This document shows positions 8,180 through 16,930 of a stretch of 64,000 bases of DNA, one piece after another. The stretch's first letter is position 1, and each line of letters begins with the position of its first letter. This DNA is from Rhodospirillaceae bacterium (lineage in GTDB: Bacteria > Pseudomonadota > Alphaproteobacteria > Bin65), in assembly GCA_011523655.1 (NCBI GenBank), contig WTGH01000021.1, forward strand, positions 1-64,000, read 5' to 3'. The notes beneath the pieces were generated by a model that saw only the letters and a list, made by a program, of their open reading frames with translations, ran no database searches and was not told where the DNA came from. The translations under genes were made by a program, and so were the position numbers.

Positions 8180-8919
8180 CCGCGCTGATCGAGGTCGAAA
8201 ACGTCAGCAAGTCGTTCGGCGGCGTTGTCGCTAACCATGCGATCGCGCTCGGCGTCGAGGCGGGCAGCATCACCGGACTGATCGGTCCCAACGGCTCGGG
8301 CAAGACGACCCTGTTCAACTCCATCGTCGGCTTCCACCCGATCGATTCGGGCAGCATCCGCTTCGAGGGCCGGGAAATCTCGAAACTGCGTGTGCCGCAG
8401 ATCGCCCGGCTCGGCATGCTGCGCACCTTCCAGCAGACGCGGATCTTCCGCAAGCTCAACTGCGTCGAGAACATGCACGCCGCCCTGTCCCACCGCGACG
8501 GCACCTTCCGCAGCATGTTCGCGCGCAAGTCCGGCGAGGCCGAGGAACGGGCCGAGGGCCTGCTCGATTTCGTCGGCCTGTACCAGAAGCGCAAGCTGCG
8601 CGCGGGCGACCTGTCCTTCGGCCAGCAGAAGCTGCTCGAATTCGCCATGGCGCTGATGAACGAGCCCAAGGTGCTGCTGCTCGACGAGCCGACCGCCGGC
8701 ATCAACCCGACGCTGATCAACGGGCTGATCGACCGGCTGCGCCTCGCCAACGACCGGTTCGGCGTCACCCTGTTCGTGATCGAGCACAATATGCGGGTCA
8801 TCATGAACCTGGCCGAGCACATCTACTGCCTGGCCCACGGGGAACTGCTCGCCGACGGCCCGCCGGACGCGCTGCGCAACGACCAGCGGGTCATCGACGC
8901 CTATCTTGGGGCGCACTGA
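8176..8919 (+). CDS. livG: Branched-chain amino acid type ABC transporter ATP-binding protein LivG
   Basis: The 247-residue ATPase has Walker A GPNGSGKTT (about residue 38), an ABC signature region LSFGQQKLLEFAMALM with SFGQQ in place of SGGQQ, Walker B VLLLDEP and an H-loop histidine in VIEHNM. It energises the LivHM channel together with LivF. The ATG overlaps the livM stop by 4 bp. The shifted signature sequence is common in LivG proteins. Confidence 0.93.
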   Translation: MTALIEVENVSKSFGGVVANHAIALGVEAGSITGLIGPNGSGKTTLFNSIVGFHPIDSGSIRFEGREISKLRVPQIARLGMLRTFQQTRIFRKLNCVENMHAALSHRDGTFRSMFARKSGEAEERAEGLLDFVGLYQKRKLRAGDLSFGQQKLLEFAMALMNEPKVLLLDEPTAGINPTLINGLIDRLRLANDRFGVTLFVIEHNMRVIMNLAEHIYCLAHGELLADGPPDALRNDQRVIDAYLGAH

Positions 8920-9803
8920 TGGCCGGGAACGGGGAGGCTCCGGGCGGTAAACCGACCACGGGCTATGGCGCCGGTTCGGTCGATACGGTCATCTCGGTCG
9001 AGGATGTCGTCCGGGAGGTCCAGAAAATTGCCGAGGAGGGTCCGGAGGCCGGGGAACTGGCGGCGCTGGCAAACGACGACCCGTACCTCTCTATCGAGGA
9101 ACTCAGCGCCGGCTACGGCAAGATGGAGATCCTGCACGATTTCAACCTCCATGTCGGCAAAGGCCAGTCGCTGTGCCTGATCGGGCCGAACGGCGCCGGC
9201 AAGTCGACCGTGCTTCACTCGATCTTCGGATTCACCAACATTTTCTCCGGCGCGATCACCACCGACGGGGCCGAGAAACGCGACGTCACACGGCTCAGTT
9301 CGAGCGAAAAACTGAAGAGCGCCGGCATCGCCTACATCCTGCAGGACAAGTCGGTCTTCCCGGACATGACGGTCGAGGAAAATCTCTGGATGGGCGGCTA
9401 TCTCATGCCCGACCCGGCCGACGCCAGAAGGGCCGCCGAACGGGTGTTCGAGAAATACGACCGGCTCGCCGCCCGGCGCAAACATCCGGCCAAGGTGCTT
9501 TCCGGCGGCGAGCGGCGCCTGCTGGAAATCTCCCGCGCCCTGGTGATGAACCCGGAGGTCCTGCTGGTCGACGAACCGTCGATCGGCCTGGAGCCGCGCT
9601 TCATCGACATGGTGTTCGAAATCCTCGACGATCTCCAGCGCGGCGAGGGCAAGACCATCGTCATGGTCGAGCAGAACGCCAAGAAGGGCCTGGAATTCGC
9701 CGATATCGGCTATGTCCTGGTCTCCGGCCGGCTCGCCATGGCCGGGCCGGGCAAGACCCTGCTGGAAAACCCTGAAGTCGGCCGCTTGTTCCTCGGCGGG
9801 TAG
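8919..9803 (+). CDS. livF: Branched-chain amino acid type ABC transporter ATP-binding protein LivF, N-terminally extended
   Basis: The 294-residue protein has Walker A GPNGAGKST (near residue 90), signature LSGGERRLLEISRAL, Walker B VLLVDEP and a switch histidine replaced by glutamine (VEQNAKKGLEFAD), all usual for LivF. The conserved domain starts only at about residue 56 (YLSIEELSAGYGK). The preceding segment contains a predicted amphipathic stretch with VEDVVREVQKIAEE and is absent from typical 235-residue LivF proteins. The start at 8919 overlaps the livG stop as TGATG, which supports the longer form. No promoter or terminator is visible between this gene and the convergent antiporter operon. 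Confidence 0.92.
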   Translation: MAGNGEAPGGKPTTGYGAGSVDTVISVEDVVREVQKIAEEGPEAGELAALANDDPYLSIEELSAGYGKMEILHDFNLHVGKGQSLCLIGPNGAGKSTVLHSIFGFTNIFSGAITTDGAEKRDVTRLSSSEKLKSAGIAYILQDKSVFPDMTVEENLWMGGYLMPDPADARRAAERVFEKYDRLAARRKHPAKVLSGGERRLLEISRALVMNPEVLLVDEPSIGLEPRFIDMVFEILDDLQRGEGKTIVMVEQNAKKGLEFADIGYVLVSGRLAMAGPGKTLLENPEVGRLFLGG

Positions 9804-9823
9804 CGCAGTTTCCTGGCGGGCGT

Positions 9824-11515
9824 TCACACCAGCGCCAGGACCAGGTAGACCGCCATCACGATGAGGATCAGGCCGACCATGCCGGCGGTCTGCCAGGTGC
9901 GGGCGAGCGCGCTCTCCGGGCCGGCCAGCCGGACCAGGCGGTTGAGGAAGCCGAACGCGGTCCGCACGCCGGCGGCGGCCAGGGCGTCGCGCAGCCCTGC
10001 CGGCGCGCGCGCCATGGCCCGGCCGGCCGCGGGCAGGCCCCGCCGGTAGATCCAGTCGATATCGAGATTGACCGAGCGCAGTTCGGGCGGATAGAGGCCG
10101 GTCCGCATCAGCACGGCGAAGGCCAGCGCCGAGAACAGGAGAAGCTGCAGCTGGGTCACGACATGCGCCGTCGTATAGGGGACGTAATCGACCGGATAGG
10201 GCAGCAGCGCATACAGCGGTTCCGACCAGACGCCGATGCCGATGCACAGAAAGGCCGTCGCGCCCATCGCGAGCAGCATCGGCAGCGGCGCCTCCTTGCA
10301 GCGCTTGCCCGAATCGTGCGCGAAGAAGGCGAAATAGGGAATCTTGATCCCCGAATGGTGGAACACGCCGGCCGAGGCGAACAGCAGCACGAACCAGATA
10401 AAAAGCAGTCCTTCGCCGGCCGTGGCGCTCATGATGAGCGATTTCGAGACGAAACCGCTGAACAGGGGGAAGGCCGAAATCGACGCCGCGCCGACGATGC
10501 AGAAGGCCGCCGTCCACGGCATGGACTTGTAGAGCCCGCCGAGTTCGGAGCCCTTGACGGTGCCGACCCGGTACAGCACCGCGCCCATCGACATGAACAG
10601 GAGCGATTTGTAGAGGATATGCGTAAAGGCGTGGGCGACCGTGCCGTTGAGCGACAGCTCCGTGCCGATGCCGATGCCGACGACCATGAAGCCGAGCTGG
10701 TTGTTGAGGCTGTAGGCGAGAACGCGCCGGAGGTCGTTCTCGATCACCGCGTAGAAGATCGGAAAGGCCGTCATCAGCGCGCCGATCCAGATCAGGATAT
10801 CCTCGCCCGCAAAGCCCCGCGCCAGGCCGTAGACCGCCAGCTTGGTGGTAAAGGCGCTCAGGAAAACCGTGCCGGTCGGCGACGCTTCGGGATAGGCGTC
10901 CTGCAGCCAGTTGTGCAGGAATGGGAAGGCGCACTTGATGCCGAAGGCGAGGAAGATGAGCAGGCCGGCAAGGCTCTGGAGCCCGGACTGCGCGAAGGCG
11001 ACCGAGCCGGTCTCGGCAATCTGCACCAGCGCACCGGACAGCAGCAGCACGCCGGAGACGACCTGGACCGCCAGGTAGCGCATGCCCGCCCGGTAGGACC
11101 GTTCCGTGTTGCCCGCCCAGACGACGAAGGCCGAGGCGACCGCCGTCACTTCCCAGTAGACAAAGAGGGTGATCAGGTCGCCGGCGAAGAGCGCGCCGAC
11201 GGCGCTGCCCATATAGATCAGCGCGGCGACCTGCTCGGCGGTCCGGTTGATCGTGACGGCGTAGAGGATGCCCAGAAACGCCGCGATGTAAAAGATGTAT
11301 CCGAAAGCGAGGCTCAGCCTGTCGACCCGGACCGGCTGCAGTTCGTAGTCGAACAGGGCGACGGTGACGTGGGCGCCGTGCTCCAGCCCGATCAGGTCGA
11401 CGAAGCCGACGACCGGCAGCGCCAGCATCCACGCCCAGCGCAGCCAGCCGCGCAGGAACGGGACGGCGAGCGCGCCGCCGATCAGCAGCAGGCCGGGCGG
11501 CAGGCTAGCGATCAT
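9824..11515 (-). CDS. Antiporter-like subunit (NuoL/MrpD type), third copy
   Basis: This 563-residue membrane protein belongs to the proton-conducting transporter family shared by MrpA/MrpD and complex I NuoL/M/N. It has about 14 hydrophobic helices. It keeps the helix-5 glutamate in LFVYWEVTAV, a helix-7 lysine in FGIKCAFPFLHNWL and further lysine and histidine residues (FTTKLAVYG, HAFTHILYKSLLF) on the ion path. The C-terminal 130 residues carry an amphipathic segment and a last helix. It is the final gene of the operon that begins with mnhE. Its start overlaps the preceding 91-residue gene by 11 bp. Which ion it moves cannot be deduced. Confidence 0.85.
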   Translation of the reverse strand: MIASLPPGLLLIGGALAVPFLRGWLRWAWMLALPVVGFVDLIGLEHGAHVTVALFDYELQPVRVDRLSLAFGYIFYIAAFLGILYAVTINRTAEQVAALIYMGSAVGALFAGDLITLFVYWEVTAVASAFVVWAGNTERSYRAGMRYLAVQVVSGVLLLSGALVQIAETGSVAFAQSGLQSLAGLLIFLAFGIKCAFPFLHNWLQDAYPEASPTGTVFLSAFTTKLAVYGLARGFAGEDILIWIGALMTAFPIFYAVIENDLRRVLAYSLNNQLGFMVVGIGIGTELSLNGTVAHAFTHILYKSLLFMSMGAVLYRVGTVKGSELGGLYKSMPWTAAFCIVGAASISAFPLFSGFVSKSLIMSATAGEGLLFIWFVLLFASAGVFHHSGIKIPYFAFFAHDSGKRCKEAPLPMLLAMGATAFLCIGIGVWSEPLYALLPYPVDYVPYTTAHVVTQLQLLLFSALAFAVLMRTGLYPPELRSVNLDIDWIYRRGLPAAGRAMARAPAGLRDALAAAGVRTAFGFLNRLVRLAGPESALARTWQTAGMVGLILIVMAVYLVLALV

Positions 11516-11780
11516 AATAGTCTTCCGGCCGGATCAGCAGCTTGCGCAGCTGCTTGGCCACCAGGACGAGGAAGACGCAGGCGATGAAGCCGTAGAGGCC
11601 GTAGAATCCGAACCACTCCTCGACGGCGAATTTGGCGTGCTTGTCGTAGAACAGGTCCGCTGCGAACAGGCCGGCACAGACGACCAGGAGCGCCCAATAG
11701 ATCCTGTCGACATTGCGCCGCTCGTCGAGCCAGTAGCGCCGTTCTGGCGGGTTTTGCTTTTCGGAAGCGTTTCCGGTCAT
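11505..11780 (-). CDS. Small two-helix membrane protein of the antiporter operon
   Basis: This 91-residue protein is not recognised as any Mrp subunit. It has a charged N terminus (about 25 residues) followed by two hydrophobic helices (about 28-42 and 59-76) and a basic and acidic C-terminal tail ending PEDYYDR. It lies between two antiporter-like genes, starting 2 bp after the upstream stop and overlapping the downstream start by 11 bp, so it is certainly co-translated. An accessory or assembly subunit of the complex is the simplest inference. Confidence 0.8.
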   Translation of the reverse strand: MTGNASEKQNPPERRYWLDERRNVDRIYWALLVVCAGLFAADLFYDKHAKFAVEEWFGFYGLYGFIACVFLVLVAKQLRKLLIRPEDYYDR

Positions 11781-11782
11781 CG

Positions 11783-13300
11783 TTATCGGCCCTTCGTCGA
11801 AAGTCCGTCGATCATCGGCGCCAGGAATGTCTCCAGTTCGCTGGCGAAGACGAACAGGGCAACGCATCCCAGGGCGGTCAGGGACAGGGGGATCAGGCAG
11901 AACAGGGGCGCTTCTTTCAGCCCTTCGCCACCGTCCGGCGCCGCCATGGCGCCCGCCGAGCGCGCCGGATGTATCGCCGCCCGGGGCGCGAACCAGGCGC
12001 GCGCGACGATCGGCATGAAATAGGCGATGTTCAGCAGCGTGCTGAGCATCAGTGCACCGACGATGACCAGATGCCCGGTCTCTGCGGCCGCCAGCGCGAT
12101 ATACCATTTACTCCAGGTGCCGCCGCCGGGCGGCAGGCCGGCGACGCTCAGGGCCCCGATGAGGAAAGCGAGCATGGTAACGGGCATGGCGCGGCCGATG
12201 CCGCCCATCTGGCTGACCTCGGTCTTGTGGAGCGCCGTGTAGATCGCGCCGGCGCAGAAAAAGAGGGTGATCTTGCCGAAGGCGTGCATGGCAATGTGCA
12301 TGCCGCCGCCCAGGACGCCCCACTGGGTCGCGAGCGCGCCGGCCAGCACGACGTAGGCGAGCTGGCTCACCGTGGAATAGGCGAGCCGGGCCTTGAGATT
12401 GTCCTTGGTCAGCGCGACGACCGAGGCGAGCACCAGGGTGATCGTCGCGATCCAGACCAGCCACGCGCCGGCCCCGCTGCTGTTCAGCAGATCGATGCCG
12501 AACACGTAGACGATGACCTTGAGGGCGACGAAGACGCCGGCCTTGACCACGGCGACCGCGTGCAGCAGCGCCGACACCGGCGTCGGGGCGACCATTGCCG
12601 CGGGCAGCCAGCGGTGGATCGGCATCAGGGCGGCCTTGCCGATGCCGAACATGTAGAGGCCCAGAAGCAGGAGGACGACGCCGTCCGAGGCCGTGCCCGA
12701 AAGAATGCCGCCGGCGCGGAAATCGAGGGTGCCGGCGAGCATCCAGGTTGCGACAATGCCCGGAAGCAGCAAGGCGATCGAGGTGCCGAGAAGAATGCCG
12801 AGATAGGTCCGCCCGGCCCGCACGGACTTCGCATCGCTATGGTGCGTGACCAGCGGATAGGTGGTGAGCGTCAGCGCCTCGTAGCCGATGAAGGTCGTCA
12901 GCAGGTTGCCCGAGAAGGCGACGGCCATCGTGGCGCCCAACGCCAGCGCGAAACAGGCATAGAAGCGGGTCTGGCGCGCTTCCCCGTTCGCCCGCATGTA
13001 GCCGATCGAATAGAAGGAGGTGACGATCCACAGGAACGAGGCCACGAGCCCGAACAACATGCCGAGCGGCTCGATGGCGAAAGCGATGGGAACGCCTTCG
13101 ACCGGTTCGACGACGCGCAGGGTCGGCGTTTCGCCGTCCAGCACCCCGATCGCCAGCCGGACGTTCACCGCGAACAGCAGCACCGCCGTGGCGATCGTCA
13201 CGGATTCGCGCAGGTTCGGCCGGCGCCACGAAAGCGCGATCAGGCCGGCGCCGGCCAGCGGGATCAGCAGCGCGAGCGCAATCAGCGTGCCGCCGCTCAT
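11783..13300 (-). CDS. Antiporter-like subunit (NuoL/NuoM/MrpD type), second copy
   Basis: This 505-residue membrane protein of the proton-conducting transporter family has about 14 hydrophobic helices. It conserves the glutamate in helix 5 (TTFIGYEALTLTT), the lysine in GKAALMPIHRWLP, the HAVAVVKAGVF segment and KDNLKARLAYSTVSQL. The sequence is nearer to NuoL or MrpA N-terminal modules than to MrpD, so it may take the place of the missing MrpA N-terminal half. It overlaps the preceding mnhD by 4 bp. Its partner genes form one tightly packed operon. Confidence 0.87.
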   Translation of the reverse strand: MSGGTLIALALLIPLAGAGLIALSWRRPNLRESVTIATAVLLFAVNVRLAIGVLDGETPTLRVVEPVEGVPIAFAIEPLGMLFGLVASFLWIVTSFYSIGYMRANGEARQTRFYACFALALGATMAVAFSGNLLTTFIGYEALTLTTYPLVTHHSDAKSVRAGRTYLGILLGTSIALLLPGIVATWMLAGTLDFRAGGILSGTASDGVVLLLLGLYMFGIGKAALMPIHRWLPAAMVAPTPVSALLHAVAVVKAGVFVALKVIVYVFGIDLLNSSGAGAWLVWIATITLVLASVVALTKDNLKARLAYSTVSQLAYVVLAGALATQWGVLGGGMHIAMHAFGKITLFFCAGAIYTALHKTEVSQMGGIGRAMPVTMLAFLIGALSVAGLPPGGGTWSKWYIALAAAETGHLVIVGALMLSTLLNIAYFMPIVARAWFAPRAAIHPARSAGAMAAPDGGEGLKEAPLFCLIPLSLTALGCVALFVFASELETFLAPMIDGLSTKGR

Positions 13301-14775
13301 TCAACGGCCCCCATAAGCGCCAGGGCGGCGGCTTTCGCGACATCGACGCTGCCGCTGGTCTCGAAGCCGAACCAGAGGTTCGCCGCGACGACGATCCAGA
13401 GCGGGACCAGCATGACGAGCGGCGCTTCGCCGATTCTACCAGCAGTCCCCGGCGGATCGCGGAACCACGCCGCCTCGACGACCTTCCAGATGTAGACGAC
13501 CGCCAGCAGCGAGGTGAGCACGATCAGCGCGGCGACCGGCCACCAGCCCTTCTCCAGCGCCGCCAGGACCAGATACCATTTGCTCACGAAGCCGGCGGTG
13601 AGCGGCACGCCGATCAGACTGAGCCCGCACAGCAGGAAGCCCGTCATCGTCCAGGGCATGGACCGGCCGACGCCGGCGATGGCCTCGATCCGGCAGCTGC
13701 CGAGGCGCAGGACCACGCAGCCCATGGCGAGGAACAGGCCGGCCTTCATGAGCGCGTGGTTGAAGATGTGCAGCAGGCCGGCCTGCAATCCGAGCGCCGT
13801 CGCGAAGGACAGGCCGAGCAGCATGTAGCCGATCTGCGCCACCGACGACCAGGCGAGCAGCCGCTTGACATTGTCCTGGTAGATCGCGACGAGCGAACAC
13901 ACGACGATCCCGGCGATGGCGAGGACGAGCAGCGCCGGACCGAACGGCTGGCCGACGAAGCTGAACTCGAAGCCGAACACGGTGAAGATGAAGCGCAGCA
14001 CGACGTAGAGCGACACCTTGGTCGCCGTGCCGGCGAGGAAGACGCTGACCGCCGAGGGCGCGTGGGCGTAGGCGTTCGGCAGCCACAGGTGCAGCGGGAA
14101 GACGGCGAGCTTCAGGCCCATGCCGACGACGATGAAGCCGAAGGCCGCGAGCACGATGCGCGAGCCGGCGAGCGGCTTCAACTGCTCCGCCAGATCGGCC
14201 ATGTTGAGGGTGCCGGTCATGAGATAGAGCAGGCCGACGCCGATCAGGAAGAAGGTCGCCCCGATCGTGCCCATGACCAGATACTGATAGGCGGCGTGCA
14301 GCGCCTTGCGGTGCCGGCCCATGCTGATCAGCGCATAGGACGACAGCGAGGAGATCTCGAGGAACACGAAGACGTTGAAGGCGTCGCCCGTGATCGTGAT
14401 GCCGAGCAGCCCGGACAGGCACAGCAGATACATGACATAGAACAGGCCGATCTGCCGCTCCGGCAGCTCCTCGGCCACGCTGCGCAGCGCATAGGGCGTA
14501 ACAACGGCGCCGATCGCGGCGACGATGACCAGGATGAAGCCGTTCAGCCGGTCGACGACATATTCGATGCCCCAGGGCGCCACCCAGCTGCCGAGCTGGT
14601 AACGGATCGCGCCGCCCTCCAAGGCCTGGAGCAGCAGCAGGATCGCAATGGCAAGGCACACCCAGCTGACCAGCGTCGCGATCAGCCAGCACAGCACGGC
14701 ATGACGGATCAACAGACAGACAGGCGCGGCGATCAACGGCAGGATCACCTGCAATATGGGCAGATGCTCGCCCAT
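13297..14775 (-). CDS. mnhD: Na+/H+ antiporter subunit D (MnhD/MrpD)
   Basis: This 492-residue membrane protein matches MrpD. It has the glutamate-containing motif NVFVFLEISSLSSYALIS, lysine-bearing helices (GLKLAVFPLHLWLPNAYAHAPS, GTATKVSLYV) and the QDNVKRLLAWSSVAQIGYM loop. The start at 14775 overlaps the mnhC stop. In Mrp complexes subunit D is one of the two proton or sodium translocating modules. Here it is the first of three related subunits. The next gene overlaps its end by 4 bp. Confidence 0.92.
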   Translation of the reverse strand: MGEHLPILQVILPLIAAPVCLLIRHAVLCWLIATLVSWVCLAIAILLLLQALEGGAIRYQLGSWVAPWGIEYVVDRLNGFILVIVAAIGAVVTPYALRSVAEELPERQIGLFYVMYLLCLSGLLGITITGDAFNVFVFLEISSLSSYALISMGRHRKALHAAYQYLVMGTIGATFFLIGVGLLYLMTGTLNMADLAEQLKPLAGSRIVLAAFGFIVVGMGLKLAVFPLHLWLPNAYAHAPSAVSVFLAGTATKVSLYVVLRFIFTVFGFEFSFVGQPFGPALLVLAIAGIVVCSLVAIYQDNVKRLLAWSSVAQIGYMLLGLSFATALGLQAGLLHIFNHALMKAGLFLAMGCVVLRLGSCRIEAIAGVGRSMPWTMTGFLLCGLSLIGVPLTAGFVSKWYLVLAALEKGWWPVAALIVLTSLLAVVYIWKVVEAAWFRDPPGTAGRIGEAPLVMLVPLWIVVAANLWFGFETSGSVDVAKAAALALMGAVE

Positions 14776-15134
14776 CAGTCGGCGGCGTCCATCTCGTTGA
14801 TTTCGTCTTCCTCGATGGTGCCGTAGGCCTCCTTGAGCCGGACGACCAGCGCCAGCCCGAGCGAGACGGTCGCGACGCCGACGACGATGGCCGTAAGAAT
14901 AAGAACGTGCGGTAATGGATTGGAATAACTGGATATTCCCGGCTCGACAATCGGCGCGGTGGCGCCCTTGACCTTGCCGACGCTGATGTAGAACAGGAAC
15001 ACGGCGGACTGGAAAATGTTCAGGCCGATCAGCTTCTTCACCAGGTTGTGCCGCGACATCACGATGTAGAAGCCCGCCATCATCAGCAGGATGACGATCC
15101 AGTAGTTGTACAGGCCGAGAAAGGTCTCCCACAT
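14775..15134 (-). CDS. mnhC: Na+/H+ antiporter subunit C (MnhC/MrpC, NuoK-like)
   Basis: This 119-residue protein has three predicted helices and is homologous to NuoK. The typical motifs GLNIFQSAVFLFYIS and the segment LPHVLILTAIVVGVAT with a buried acidic partner are present. In Mrp complexes MrpC stands next to MrpD, as it does here. The stop overlaps the mnhD start by 1 bp. The start at 15134 is 8 bp after mnhB. Confidence 0.92.
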   Translation of the reverse strand: MWETFLGLYNYWIVILLMMAGFYIVMSRHNLVKKLIGLNIFQSAVFLFYISVGKVKGATAPIVEPGISSYSNPLPHVLILTAIVVGVATVSLGLALVVRLKEAYGTIEEDEINEMDAAD

Positions 15135-15142
15135 GGGCGCGG

Positions 15143-15613
15143 CTACCGCTCGTCGTCGCCGTCGTGCGGTACGCCAGTGTCCTCGCGCGCTTCCAGCACG
15201 CCGCGCCGGCCGGCGAAGGTGAAAAAGACCGTGATCATCACAGCGGCCACGGTCACGCCGACGCCGAACTCGATGATCAGGATGCCGTAGTGCTGGCCGT
15301 GCCCGGCGTCGTGGGCCAGCACGGAATAGTCGAGATACCTGCCGCCCAGCAGCATCCCGGCCACACCCGTTCCCGCATAGAGCAGCACGCCCAACCCGAT
15401 TCCTGCTTGTGCAACCGCGGGCGGCGCGATCTGCCGGGCGTTTTCCACGCCGTAGATCAGGGCGAAGAGAATGAAGGCCGAAGCGAAGATCACCCCCGCC
15501 TGGAAACCGCCGCCGGGCCCGAAATCGCCGTGGAACTGGACGTAGAGCGCGAACAGGACGATGAACGGCGCCAGCAGTTTGGCGATGACGCGCAGGACGA
15601 CATGCTCGATCAT
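15143..15613 (-). CDS. mnhB: Na+/H+ antiporter subunit B (MnhB)
   Basis: This 156-residue membrane protein of the MnhB family has four helices and the conserved loop FHGDFGPGGGFQAGVI near residue 28, which is the family hallmark. Its start overlaps the end of the upstream MbhD/MbhE-like gene by 4 bp. The C-terminal tail is hydrophilic and acidic. It belongs to the membrane arm of the Mrp complex. Confidence 0.92.
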   Translation of the reverse strand: MIEHVVLRVIAKLLAPFIVLFALYVQFHGDFGPGGGFQAGVIFASAFILFALIYGVENARQIAPPAVAQAGIGLGVLLYAGTGVAGMLLGGRYLDYSVLAHDAGHGQHYGILIIEFGVGVTVAAVMITVFFTFAGRRGVLEAREDTGVPHDGDDER

Positions 15614-16269
15614 GCGCCGGCCCCACCGGACTTAGATTCGCCGGACGTCGATTCACCGCCCGTCGTCTCTTTGCCTTTCCGCGGTCCCGGCCGCCGCCGG
15701 ACCGCGCCGCCGCCGAGCAGCATGAGCACGCCGACTCCTGCGGTGAAAATCACGACGACCTCGCCCAGCGTGTCGAAGCCCCGATAGCTCGCCAGGGTCG
15801 TCGTCACGACATTGGGAATATGGGTTGCCGTCGGTTTCTCCCGGCCGACCTGGCGCACCGAATCGGCCAGGAATTCCGGCGCCAGCCGGCCCTGGGCCGG
15901 CGCTCCGGGGTCGCCGAAATGCGGCATCAGCGGATCGAGCGTGGTGTAGACGAGCGCCGCGCCGAGCAGCGCCACCAGCAGCATCGAGCCGTAGGTTCCC
16001 AAACGGTGCCCCAGACGATTCTTGTGCGGCTTCGCCTGCCGGTCGGTCAGCAGGAGGGCGCCGAGGAACAGCACAGTGGTGATGCCGGCGCCGACCGCCG
16101 CTTCGGTGAAGGCGACGTCGACCGCGTCGAGCAGCACGAAGACAGTGGCGGTCAGCAGGCTGTAGATGCCGGCCAGCATCGTCGCGACGAACAGGTTGCG
16201 GGTCCGGGCGATGGCCCAGGCCGTGATCGCCATGAAGGCGAGCAGCGCCAGGTTGGTGACGGTAATCAA
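15610..16269 (-). CDS. MbhD/MbhE-like subunit (DUF4040; C-terminal part of MrpA)
   Basis: This 219-residue protein corresponds to the C-terminal domains of MrpA. An N-terminal DUF4040/MbhD part (ITAWAIARTRNLFVATMLAGIYSLL and DVAFTEAAVGAGITTVLFLGALL) is followed by an MbhE-like part (THIPNVVTTTLASYRGFDTLGEVVVIFTAGVGVL). Free-standing versions occur in membrane-bound hydrogenase complexes and in Mrp operons where MrpA is split. No gene for the long N-terminal half of MrpA precedes it. One of the extra antiporter-like genes downstream may fill that place. It overlaps both neighbours by 4 bp. Confidence 0.88.
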   Translation of the reverse strand: MITVTNLALLAFMAITAWAIARTRNLFVATMLAGIYSLLTATVFVLLDAVDVAFTEAAVGAGITTVLFLGALLLTDRQAKPHKNRLGHRLGTYGSMLLVALLGAALVYTTLDPLMPHFGDPGAPAQGRLAPEFLADSVRQVGREKPTATHIPNVVTTTLASYRGFDTLGEVVVIFTAGVGVLMLLGGGAVRRRPGPRKGKETTGGESTSGESKSGGAGA

Positions 16270-16616
16270 CGCTGCGCCTCATCCGCCATCCCGGCGGCTT
16301 CGTCGGCGTCCAGCTCGCGGCACAGCGGCTTCAGCCCACCGGCCAGCGCGCCCTTGACCAGCGCGTGGGTTGCCGTCGGGCAGGTGAAGAACAGCAGCAG
16401 CCCGATAATCGCCAGCTTCACCGTGACCAGCGAAAAACCGGCCTGGAGCGCCAAGCCGAACAGGATGAACAGGGCGCCGCCGGTATCGATGACGCCGGCG
16501 GCGTGGCTACGCGCGTAGACATCCGGGAAGCGGATCATGCCGATGCCGCCGGCCAGGCAAAGCAGCGCTCCGGCGACCAGGCAGAGCCAGCTTGCGATAT
16601 CGACCACCAGCGCCAT
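16266..16616 (-). CDS. mnhG: Na+/H+ antiporter subunit G (MnhG)
   Basis: This 116-residue protein with three helices matches the PhaG/MnhG family. It shows GALLCLAGGIGMIRFPDVYARSHAAGVIDTGG near the N terminus and TCPTATHALVKGAL near the C terminus. The C-terminal extension (about residues 90-116) is charged and variable. It lies 2 bp after mnhF and overlaps the next gene by 4 bp. Confidence 0.92.
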   Translation of the reverse strand: MALVVDIASWLCLVAGALLCLAGGIGMIRFPDVYARSHAAGVIDTGGALFILFGLALQAGFSLVTVKLAIIGLLLFFTCPTATHALVKGALAGGLKPLCRELDADEAAGMADEAQR

Positions 16617-16618
16617 GG

Positions 16619-16930
16619 TCAGCCGCCGCTCCCGGAAATATCAGCCTCGCCGGTGTCGGCCTCCCGGCCGGAAGCGCCGAGATCGCCGTATTGCAGATAT
16701 TTCAGGATCGCGATGGTGCCGACGAAATTGATCAGCGCATAGAGCAGGGCGATATCGAGGAATTGCGGCCGGCCCATCAGGAAGCCGAGCACGGCGATCG
16801 CCAGCACGGTCACGGTGCCGAAGGTGTTGAGCGCGAGGACCCGGTCGAACACCGTCGGGCCGAGCAGGCCGCGGACCAGCGTCAACGCCATCGCCGCCAG
16901 CACCCCGGCCATCGCCGCGGCGAACATCAT
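16619..16930 (-). CDS. mnhF: Na+/H+ antiporter subunit F (MnhF)
   Basis: This 103-residue, three-helix protein of the MrpF family contains the conserved LLGPTVFDRVLALNTFGTV segment and the FLDIALLYALINFVGTIAILKYL helix. The soluble C-terminal tail is short and acidic. It overlaps mnhE by 4 bp and is followed by mnhG after 2 bp. Confidence 0.92.
   Translation of the reverse strand: MMFAAAMAGVLAAMALTLVRGLLGPTVFDRVLALNTFGTVTVLAIAVLGFLMGRPQFLDIALLYALINFVGTIAILKYLQYGDLGASGREADTGEADISGSGG

Noticed and set aside
10163-11587. Long plus-strand frame opposite the third antiporter gene
   Set aside because: It is rich in Arg, Asp, Gln and Ala with no hydrophobic or domain pattern, while the minus strand encodes a clear membrane protein.
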